Made by a program: the position numbers and the translations under genes. A stretch of DNA of 64,000 bases from Lichenostomus cassidix (lineage: Eukaryota > Chordata > Aves > Passeriformes > Meliphagidae): the NCBI GenBank assembly GCA_008360975.2, contig CM039184.1, forward strand, positions 70,535,056 to 70,599,055. The letters are read 5' to 3'. The notes below the pieces were generated by a model that worked only from the letters and a program-made list of their open reading frames with translations, was not told where the DNA came from and made no database searches. Positions 49,601 to 61,600 of the stretch are shown in pieces (the stretch's first letter is position 1; each line of letters starts with the position of its first letter).

Positions 49601-52600
49601 AATGCCATATGTGCAGCATGAAAATCAGGAGGTTCAGTAAGAAATCCTAGCAAATATATATGAATAAGCAAGAAACAGTGCAGTAAAAATTTTCAAAATA
49701 ACATAAATACCTTGTCAGTTCTCAAGGTACTTTCACATTCTAGCTCCTCTGCCAACTTTGGTAAGGCTGTATTATTGCCTAATGAAATACAAATATGTTA
49801 AAATTATCAGATTGCATTATGTATTCTACAGCAGAATGCTATTTCTCAGTACTACCTCATGAATACAGCACACGAATTTCAAATCTTCCTGTGGACAACA
49901 GGAACAACAGCCAGTCTGTTTACAGCAAACCAGCTCAGTAAAACCCCAACTTGGCATCTGCAAGAACACAAGTACTCCTATGTTTTCCTTAAATACAAAA
50001 GGCTTGGAAAATATGCAGTATTGAGATTTACCACAGCTTACTTATGAATTCTGACTTTGACTTTTTTTTCTTGCTTTTCCTTCAAAAAGAAACCATCAAC
50101 AGATTTTTTTAGACCAAATTCCAAACAGCAAACAACCTCTGTATTAATGAATGCAGAGCTAAGAGTTAATACTAAGGATATCTTTTGCTTTAAATCTAAA
50201 TCTGTCAGCTCTAGAACAATAATCACTGAAAATGTCCACTTTCTACAGAGACTGAAAACTCAGTAGCTCCTGTTAGTACCTATGTGGTTTCAGGAAATCT
50301 TAAAACCCCTTCCCATTTCATTCCCCAGGGGAACAGCTGTATGCTTGTAACATCTTAAAAACAGGCCATGGCAACAGCATCATCACATGACTTCTACAGC
50401 ATTTTTGGAAACCTATTCCAGAAGCCTATTTAGACAGCTTTTCCTCAACAAGAAATAGCTGTAACATGGTAATTCACCAATGATGCATGTGAAGTGATTA
50501 AATTATGGTTGCAGTCCACAGAATAAGCACCATTACCACTGGTACTTACAGAGGCTACATCAATGGACAACAAGGACTGAGGCAAGCACTGAGACAGGAA
50601 TACTTCACTGGGAAGCATTTTACACTTTCATGGCTCATGCTTGGCTCTTGTACAAACACCAAATAATATTTTACAAGTTTACTAAATCAGCATCTTTCCT
50701 AGACAAATTCCTAAAATCCCCAAGTCTGCAGAGATAGCTTTCACAACCAATAGATCAATAAAACTCAAGAATAAAGCCAATCTTCGAGAAACTGGACCTA
50801 AGCTCACATTATAAAGTGTTTTTTTAAATAATAGCAAAGACAGACATAAGGAGTAAAATATTTTAAAAATAGTACTTGATCAGCATCATTCTACTTCCTG
50901 TGGTATAAACAGATTTTTCTACAGTTTAATTTTTCCAGAATTTATCATGAAGTAATAATCTTGATTTCATTATAGCATCTACAGAATTTATTAATTTTCA
51001 AAAAAATTGGTGCTTCAGCTACTCCAGAGGGTCAAAAAGGCAAAAAGTCAAAAATAGTAGGATGCTCATTACACTGTATTTTAGGAACCAGCAACCATGC
51101 AAGTTCACTTCAAATGTTAGCTTAAAAAATGGATCTGGATATGGGGTATGATATCCTTAATGCCATATACTATAATCTTCTATTTAAAATAGACAGGTAC
51201 TGCTCACTTAAAATACTTGTTTAGGATGACCATCTGATTCCTTTGTAACACCAAAGCAGAACCATTTCAAGTATATTCACAAGCCAAAATTAAGTGTAAG
51301 ACAGTGAATCTGAACATGACCACTAAATAATCACCCAGAGAAAATCTGCAGTTATGATTAAGGATGGCCACTCATAACCTTTTCATTTTCCAACACAACG
51401 CAGGTAATTGTGCTCAGTTGGTCCTATTCACCCAGAACCACCTGCTTGTTTATTTGTCACCAGTTTTTAAACGTATTAACAGCTATTTTGCAAATAACAA
51501 GGAGATGAGGTATATTTCAACAATACAAGTTGAAATCTAACTATAATAATGGTAAAATGCATCTATTTATGACAACTTATAAACTGAAGCATTAAAAAAA
51601 AATCCTCACCTGAATTAAGAGCTGCATTACTTTTCTGAAAAGTAACTTCAGTGCCAGTATCATCTGCTTTGACCAAGTTGGTTTTGTCATCACTGTCATA
51701 TAGCTCTTCTACACGCAACAAAGGGAGGTCCTTTTTTTTCCCTAATTCTGCTTCTATTGTTACTTCACCATGGTTGGTGTTTGCAGTCACTTCATTTGCA
51801 GAAACTAAGGAAAGAGCCTGTGTCTCAGGCAGGGGAGTCCTTATTTCAGAACAGTCACTTTCTGAAAGTGAGTTTGATTCATAGTTTACATTCTTTACAG
51901 CTTCACTTTCTATCACTGTTTCTGAAATCACACAAGGCAGTTCTGATGTAACATCCTCATGCAAAACATCTTCAGCTTGCTCATCATTCTCACCTGCCTC
52001 TGGGGAAGGACTCTCAGCAGTCTCTGTACTAATCTCCACACAAAGGGCCTCATCTACACTCATGAGGTTCACTGCATTTTCATCTGTTTCTGTGATTTCA
52101 CTGTCTACTGTGGCCTGAGATGCTGCTGATTCTGTTCTCACCCCACTCTCATGTGCCTCGTTCTCTCTACCAGTAACAAGTAAAGAATTCCTGCTTTTCT
52201 CTGGGCCTGTAGTTGACAGGATGCATTCAATCTGGTCAGCAGTATTAAAAATTTCTTCACTTTTGTCTTTTACTTCTGTATTCTCAGCAGCAAGTTGACT
52301 TTCTTCTATGACTGTGAAAGTGAAGAGACTATCACATTCTTCCATTGTGCTCAGAGTGATCACTGCCCCTTCCTCCTTATCCTCTACATTTGAATTGGTG
52401 TGCTGATCTTCACTGCCAGTTGCAACCCTTAGCACAGGAGCTCCACACTCTCCCACAAAAATCACAGAGCCTTCGCTTTTCCCATCTGCACTGAAAGCAG
52501 CAAGTTCAAACTGTTCATCTACAGTTGCAGTGGTCTCCACAACCTTACATTCCTCTGATGCATTTGGAGAGAGAATGGCATCTTCATCTCCTGCTACAAT

Positions 52601-55600
52601 AAGCTGACTTTCAGCTTGTGGTGCTGCACTGATCAGGACTATCTCACATTCTTCTGTCATGCTTGTAGTGATCATAGCAGCTTCATATCTTCCTTCTGTT
52701 TCTGAAGCACTGAGTTTGTTTTCATCTTGCATAGCTACACTAGACATAGGAGCTTCAAAACATTCTGCTGAACTTGTAGCGATCATTAATGTTTCATTTT
52801 TTGACTCCGTGTCTGAGATATGTTGAATTGCCTCTTTTGAGACTTCACCTGACATCAGGATTACTTGTTCCTCCACAACACTTGTGGAGATCATAGCACA
52901 CTCATCCTTTTCTTCCTTACCACTAGCAGTTGGGTGACTTCCATCATCACCATTATCATCTCCTGTACTGGATTCACTAGGCATGGGTACCTCATACACT
53001 TCCATGTCTATGGAAACCATTGCATTCTCATTTACTTCTTCTGCTTTCACAGAGGGGAGCTGACCACTATATTCAATAGCTGCACTTGACATAGGAGCCT
53101 CAAATTCCTCCACAATACTGGTGGAAATCATAGTGCACTCATCTTTCTCCTGCTTACTGCTGGAAGTATTCACACACTCTTTAAACTCTGTAGCTGTACT
53201 GGGCATAGGCACTGTGTCTTCAGTGTCTATTAAGATCATAGAGCTTTCCCCACTTTCATTTACTCTTGCAACAGCAAGTGGACCTTCTTCAGCATCCATG
53301 GCTGAATGTAATGGAGCATCTTCCACTGTGCTGGTAGAGATGATATCACCTTTTACTTTTACTTCTCTGTCAGCAGGAGTAAGAGAAGTCTCATCTTCCT
53401 TTGGAACCGCACTACTTATAGAGGCATCAAATTCTCTGCTGTCAAAGGAAGTCATGGCATTCTCATGTTTGTCTTCAGCACCAAACTGAGTCTTATCTTG
53501 CACTGCCATAGCACTAGTCATGGGACCCTCACATTCCTCAGCATCTGAGGGAAGCAAGGTACCTTCATGCTTTCCTGTCTGTGCAGCCAAGGCACCCTCA
53601 TCTGCAGCACTTGCACTGGTTACACTGCTTTCAACAATGCCTTTATCATTTTTGCAGTCTGTGCCACAATTAGCTTCTTTCTCTGCACTTGTCATGCTGT
53701 CGACAGTAAGCTTATTTGTATCTGTGCCAGCCACTCCTGACTCAGCTTCCATTTGTTCAGCAACTATGCAGATAATGGAACTTTCACCTTCTTCTGCACC
53801 TATACAAATTAGTGCATTTTCACTTTCCATTCCTGTACAAGTGGAAGCATGCTCATTTTCTTCATTTCCTCTTCCTGTACTGGTCACAATGTCCTCTCCT
53901 TCTTCATCCTCTTCTTTTGAGCCTGTACTAGTCACAAAACCTTCATCATCACACAGACCAACACTGACTGTAGTGATACTGGCTTCTTCCTTTGCCCTTG
54001 TACTGTCCATTAGACTTTCACATTTTTCAGCTTCTAAACAAACTACAAACCCCTCATTGCTGTCTTCTAGCCCTGTACAGACTGCTGAAATTTCAGCATC
54101 ATCTTCTGGGGTTATGCCTGTGCTGGTCACTGTGCTTTCACCATTTACAGCATCCTCAGACTTGTCACCACTAGTTCCAGCCACGGCACTGTTGTCTGTG
54201 ACCACTGCAATACATGCACCAGTTACAGTGTTTTCTCCTTGGGTATCTGTACCAGTCACAGAGCAGATGATGAAGTTATGGCCTCTTTCTTCTGCACCTG
54301 TGCAAGTCACAGTACCTTCGTGTTCTTTTACTCGGCCAGCTGTCACACTGCCCCTAAATTCACCTGAATTATCACCACTGGTTGACCCTTCACCTGTTTC
54401 TGTCCCTGCACTAGTTACAGCTCCATCGCTCTCCATTTCACCTAAACAGGACACAGAACTTTCAAATTTGCCTGTAGCTACACAAGTTGAGGTCTTTCGC
54501 TTTTCTTCAGAGCCTGCACTAGTCACAGCATCATCTTTTTCTTCTGTCCCAGCACTATTCACACTGTCTTCAATTTCTACTCCACTTGGGTTCACTGAAT
54601 CCTTACCACTTTCTTCTGCATCAACCATGGTACAGTCACCATTTTCTCCTCCTTCTGTACTTGTTAGGAAACTTTCACTTTCTGCCAATCCTTCAGTGAC
54701 AACACTGCCACCACCTTCTTCAGCTGCTGCAACAGTACAATCACCAATATCTGCTCCTGTGACAAAACTGCAGCCCTCATTACTTTTTACCCACATGCCT
54801 GTTGTGAAACCTTCATCAGCTTCTATGCTTGTGCAGATTACTGTCACCTCACTTTCTTCTCCTGAGCACGTGGTTGTAGCATCACTGTCCTTCTCAGAAT
54901 GTGATGTTCCTGCAGCTCTTTCTCCTCCTGTACTAGTTGCCATTGCAGTGCTTTCAACGATCTTTTCTGTGCTAGTTCCTATCACAGTGGCTGGAGTTTT
55001 CTGTAGGCTGTACAACGAACTAAGTTTACTACTTCCTGCACTGGTACCTACAGCATTGCTTTCATTTTTATCTTCCAAGCCAACCACACTAGTCCGTTCT
55101 TGACCATTGGCTATAACAGAGCCTTTAACAGTTTCCTGAGGAACTCCTTCAGGCACTAAAACAGAGGAAGACTGGATCATATAATCAGCATCATGCACCT
55201 TGTTCTTTTCCACACTATCCAACATTGTGCTTCTTTGTCCCTTTGTGGAAGGATCTATATTCAAGCACACTCTTTCTTTTCTTCTTAGGGTAAGTTCCTT
55301 TGTTGTTACATCTCCACAGTCTTCAGTTATGTCAGACACCAAGTTTTCCTCTTTTCTTCTCAACTCCCTGTTCTGAGAGCTTTCCGACTTTGCTGCTTCA
55401 TTGTAATCTTTTCGCTGACATAACCCAGCTGTACTGTCTTCCATTGCCTGTTCGTTAGGCTGGGACACCTCATTATCTTTTTCTGTACTGTTTGCCACGA
55501 TGGTGCTGTCACCATCATCTTTCACGACAGAACTCGGCGCTGCACTGTCTTGCTCCATGTATACAACCTGTGCTGTATCATATTGGAAAGCATCTTCCAA

Positions 55601-58600
55601 TAAGGAAGTCCCATCTGAATTATGGCATTCTTTAGACACACTACCTGAAGAATCTCTAAAGTCTGAGATATCCATATCCATGGACTTTGCATCAGCAGCA
55701 TCTTCTCTTGAAGAATTAATTGCTAAAGGAACATCATTTGAATTAGAATTTATCACAGTTTTTAAATTCTTTGGTCTTCTGCTATCTTTTGAAGCCTGAT
55801 CCTTACTGGACACATTCTTTAAGTTTCTACCACTTGTTTCACTCACAATGCCCATTTTGTAAGACCCTTGTTTACTGGGTCTTTGAGCCATGGAAGCTTT
55901 TTTGGACAAAGTGTCTAAGGCACCAACTTGTTTATTAGAAGTATCTTCTTGTTCATCAGTTTTTTCAGCTGCAGGCAGAAACTGTGATTCACAGGCTTCA
56001 GGATCTGCCAAGCTGTGTTTTAACTCCTTATTTGAAATAGAGCGAGATAATTTTTGTTTTGCAGCACACTTAGTATCTGTGGCTTGAAGAGAGTTTTGAA
56101 TGTTTTTTCCTTCAATGTTAGATGTTTCCTGTGCTTTTGTTTTTATCAAATCAAGTTCCATCAGCTCTTCCTCATGACCAGAATGCAAGTCATCATTATT
56201 CATAGTTGCCTTTTCAGAGGCTGGAGCCTGGCTGCTTTCAGTTGTGCTAGCTGATTGCTTTTCCTCCTTAAGTAAATCTTGGTTTGATATACTGCTTTTT
56301 CTATTTTCACAGGATACCTTCTTGCTTTGTTTTTTATCCACTGCCACTGTGACATTCGATACTCTTTCATGCCCATTATCCATTTCTTTACTATCTTTAT
56401 CTTCTAATTTGATGCCCTCTTCCTTCTTCTTTAGTTCCTTGTTGCTGTGCTTTAAGTTCCTGCTTTTATGACCTTCAGCAGAGACCCTTCTTTCTAGTTT
56501 GGAATTACTTAAATCTTTATCACCTCTGCATTTCTCTTTTACTGACCCTTTTTCTCCAGAATGTAACTTAACTCTATGACTAAAGTCTTTTTGTGATCCC
56601 TGAGTTGACTGTGGGCCACTTGCAAGCTCAAACTCAGCACCACTCTCCTCCAAACTTTTATCTTCATTCCTGGATTTGTGTTGCTTATCTGAATCATTGT
56701 CTTCCAGGCTTTTATCTTTGTCCAATTTCTGTCCAGTGTCTTGTTTTGTTAATTCCTGTAATTCTGTTTCAGATGCTTTGAACTGTTTACTATGACTCTT
56801 TGACTTGGACTTTAACAAAATCTTGTCTTCTGCAAGGCTTTTAGATCTTCGTCTATCTTTATGAACACCATCTTCATGTTTTACATTACTATCAGAGTTA
56901 GTTGATTCTATTTCATGTTTATCTTCTGAGTAGCTTTCACTCCTTCTGTGTGATGCAGAACTAGGTTGCTTTGAGGCACTTAGGGAATCCTTCTGTGGCT
57001 TAGAATCACTCAGGGACCTTTTGGTCTTGCATTCTGCTCTTGATTTGTCTGTTGAGAGATGCCTATCTTTTTTGTTTTCTTTCCGCAGCAATTCTTCAGC
57101 TTTTAAGGTTGATTCAGGAGGGTTTTTTCCATCTTTTCCTGTTACTGATACTTTCCGTTCACTTCGGTGTTTACTTTTTCTTTCACTTTTGTCATCTGAA
57201 GAAACCTTTATTTGTTGATTATGTTTCTGACCACCATCCTCTCCTTTCACACCTCTCTCAAATGAATGTTCAACATCTTCACCCGATTTGTGAACATCTC
57301 CTTTATGTTTGTGCTTTACAGAAAGCTTATCTTCTAAAGCAGTTTTTTCCTTTTCGTTTTTATCTCTGTACAACTTGCCTTCTTTTTTGGCAGAATTTCT
57401 TGTATGTTGAACTTCCGTGTCAGTATCTTTTTTGGGGTGTTTTTCGTTCTTAAATACGGATTTCTGCTTCTGTGGTTCTTCAGTATTGACTTCTGCTCTA
57501 TCCAGTTGTCTTTTTGGATCCTTTGTTTCACTGTCCTGCTGAGCTCCTTCAGCCTGAAGAGAAGTGGAGGTTTTTCTTTTATGTTCTTTTTCTGCTTTAG
57601 AATCACTTTTGCTTTCCTCAGTAGAATGGCCCCATTCTGAAAGTCTTCTAAGTTGTTTAGAGATTTCGTTTTTCCCATGATTGTGCTTCAGTTCTTTGGA
57701 AGAATTTTTTTCGCAAGTCTACAAAAGAGATTTTTTAATATATATAAGTACATGCCACACAGTTCCTTCACCTATGTGACTGAACAAAACTTGCAAGCAC
57801 AAGCTCTTGATACAAAACAATACGCTAGGGAATACACTTAGCATTGTACTAAAAATTCACCTAAAATATAGTGAGTCAGAAAATGAAAATTGCCATTTTC
57901 ATTTCAACTATCTACTATTGTGGAAAAACCCAAAACAAAAGAAGTTATTGTTGAGTAGCTTGTCTGAACTTCATTATCTTTTCTTTATAAAGTAATTTTT
58001 CTAAAATGACTTAAACTTGTTTTTGAATAGACAATCATAACTTCAAGTACTCTGTAAGTTACTTTACATAGCCAATATGCTGTCTGGTAAAACAAAACCT
58101 TAAATAAAATTTGAAAATAAACAACAGAGCAAAACCTAAAAAAGATAAATCTAAACTTCTACTTGAACTTCCACTCCCACCTTTTTTAATTTAAACAATG
58201 TTGTTCATTCAAATTCTCACTATAATTTTTTTTTCTTTTGTGTTTGGCGCACAGTCAGTTTTCCTTTAACTTTCCAGTGAGAAGTTTAAAGAGATCAAGC
58301 TCAAGTCTTTGCATATAAAGGACATCGCTCTTTTTTAAAACCCAGCACAGAGCAGGGCTCAAACTGCATCTTAGGTTCTACCACAATATGCATCAGCACT
58401 GAATACACAAACCAAATTTCAGTGGCTACTGGAATTCAGAAAACATTACTACAATGATGTCAGATCACTAACACAACTGAAGAACAGGCGGGAAAAAACT
58501 TATTAGTGAGAACGAATGCAATTATATACAGTTTGGTGTGGACATAGGAAAGAGTACAGTTAGACTTCAGAGGAAGACCACAAGGTTTATATTTAAGAGA

Positions 58601-61600
58601 TACCTACCTCATTTGTCTTTTGTATTTCTTTAGAATCTTCTTCAGATGGCTCATTTTTCTTTCTGCAGCTATTTTCAGCACGCCTGAAGCGGGTATTTGC
58701 ACAATTTAATGAAGAACAATTGGTATCAGCCTAACGTTACTTTGTAAACTTTCTGTTTGCAAAGCTAAAGGCTAGAGAGAAATGCCCACTAAAAATGCAG
58801 AAATAGAACATAATCAATGTAACTTCTGACTGACCAACTTGCCCAGGCTTTTTTCTCTTATAAAATTAAATATATCAACTTCAAAAATATCCAAAATACC
58901 AGTGCTTTAAAGCAGTATTAGTATGACATTGGTACTGCTGTTGTCCCTGTAAAATGCTAAGAGTTCTCTTTGCCCCATATTTACCTGTGTGTAGTTATGT
59001 AGACAGGTACATATCTACATAAAACATCCATCTAAATATGAAGTCAACTTGACTTTGCCTACTAGATGCACAAACATGTAAAAGCTCTCCATCCTCATGC
59101 CTTTATTACCACTCAGTGAAAAGCCACATAAAGACTGCTACTGCAGCCTGAGCTGCAACGTATTTAAGCAGCTACAATTTTTCTGCCTGAATTTCATGCT
59201 TATTAGCAACATAATTACGCAAATATTTTAAGAGAAAATTGCCAAAATGGATAAGACTAAGTACAAAGTTGAAAAGAGCCTTTCCAGTCTGGAAAAATGA
59301 ATATTCAAAACTTTAACTCCTTTTGAGCAAATATGTAAGTACCTTGAATCTCTTTTCCTCTTTCTGCTCAAGGCCACTTTTTTTTCCAAAAATTTCTGTT
59401 CTTTAAGCACATCCTTAATGCTGGTACCAGTAGTTTTTGACTCTAGACCTTTTGATGAAGGTTCTTCCAAGTGCGAACCACTCTTTCCTAAAATACACAC
59501 AAATGGTAAAATACACATCATTATATTACTGCTTCAGCTATAAACATGACAGAAAGCAGTACAGAGGGTACTACAGTGCAGCAGAGAATAGCAGTTATAT
59601 AGGTATTAATTGAGCTTAAGCAGTGTAATGGATATATGAAAAAGTGAAGAACTTCTGTATTAATATTGTGCATTATAATTTTTTCTGTTACATCACTGTT
59701 GAGATGCTGCGTTATTAAGGGAAGGAAACAACTACAGACCTATGTGACCATTACTCAAAGCTGAATGTTTTATTCTACAGAGAATAAGCAACAGCAGGGT
59801 GGCGTGGGTGTATCTTCTCATACCTTTAGCATTCTGATTTCCAGTTTTTAGGGATTTTGTCTTTTCTGCAGCTTTCTGTTTACGTTTTTCCTCAAGTCTC
59901 TCTCTGTTAATTCGCCTTCTTAGGAGTCTCTCTTCTTTTTCTTTGGCCTAGAGAAACAAAACCAAGGAAAACAATTTATCATTAGGTCAAAGAGCATTCT
60001 TTGACTACAAATATAATTCTAAACCTCATAGAAAACAGAACACTGTAGCTTAAGGCAAACTAAAACATAAACACTCCTTAGAAATCATATCAAAGTTAGC
60101 AGAATCCTCTAATATTTTTTGTGAAGTGAAATTAGCTGAGTTCCAGAATTTCATTGCTTCTCAATACTGCAGACTAGGCTATGAAACCTTCCCAAAGAAC
60201 GTATGTTTTATTTGTATGTATATACAATATATACACAGCATATATATATTATACGTATAACTATAAATATATGTATACCTGGCCAAAGGAGAAAACCTAA
60301 AAGAACTGCTGCTCCCTCTTCTCTGTGCAGGCCCTTCTGCCACAGAACAGAGTGCACATGCTTAAATCTCTGTCTCTGTTCCCAGTGGCTGCAGACTTGC
60401 CACAAACTACTGCCATGGTCAGCAAGGACTACATTTGTAAAGAGCTGGTGTAATGAAGTTGCCTGCAGCACTCAACACAAGCCTGATCTACTAAAAATCC
60501 CACTGAACGCAGGCTGCAGGTATATATGGGCTACTTTTTCTATCCAAATTGTCACTGTACTTTGAGAAGAGGGAACAGAGATAGAAAACTCTGTCATTGC
60601 TTTCACTGCCAGAAGCCTTCAAACTATAAGCAGCAGAGCAGAGAGCTGTGCTGGAGAGCAGACTGTGCCACACTGATGGAAACATGAATAAAAGCCAGCT
60701 GTAATACAAGGGAAAAAAAAAAAACTCCCGAAGGAAGAAACAGAAGACTTCCCCTCGCACAAACCAACACCAAACCAGAAGAGGAATTTCTGCTCTAAAA
60801 GGTTTTGGGGCCAGAATGTGAGCAGTAGCAAACCCCAGCCTTACGATGGACTGACGGCGCTGTTCTACAGTTCTTTCATCGTCGGAATCACTGAAGTATT
60901 TGGAGTACAGGAAGGGCTTGCGAACGTAAGCATGGCGAACAGGCTTGGCTTTCCCATCACTCAGCTCGTTAGCATGGGGCTTCGTCTTACTTTGACTGTT
61001 TTTCTCCTCTTCATCTAAACAAAGGTTAGTGAGTGTAGGGATATATTGATAAATTAGGGCAGTGCTTTCAACGTAACTTTTGAGATGGCAAAGCTACTCA
61101 AACTGTATTAACAATTATTTACTCTAAAACCATAAATAGTTAGAAAAATTAAACCCTTTTAGCGTCAAAATATCACTAATTATGAAAAAATCAAAGGTGT
61201 ATTCATGTGTTCGTGTGCATCATTCAGCCAAAAAACTGCATGACACAAACCCTGTAATAAGCCAGAACAAAACAACTGGGCTTACCCTCTTGCCTGTAAT
61301 CCCACTGCCCCTCTACATATACTATTCAATAGCTAGCTATGCATGAGAAATCAATACAATTTCTGCTATGATTAGATTATAATTCTTCCCACATCAAAAA
61401 CATCAGTACAGTATTAGAGTACATAAAAACAAGATAGGCCTACCAAAATACATACACCAAACACACTATTGGTTACACATATGTAAGTATTAGTCAAGTA
61501 AAAATAACAAAATCTATTTCAGTTTTCTCAGGATTACTGGAAAGAGTGCAATACTGAAAAATTATTTCTATTCCTGAAACATACTTAAGGGTTGATTTCA

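Noticed and set aside
53520..55103. 527-codon open frame on the plus strand inside the giant BOD1L1 exon
   Set aside because: It is exactly antisense to the Ser/Thr/Glu-rich repeat region. Codons such as TCT/GAA/ACT rarely give stops on the complement, and the product is Ser/Pro/Leu-biased with no family features.
57334..57678. 114-codon minus-strand frame with many Lys residues
   Set aside because: It overlaps the giant BOD1L1 exon in another frame. The correct frame runs through to the acceptor at 57719-57720.
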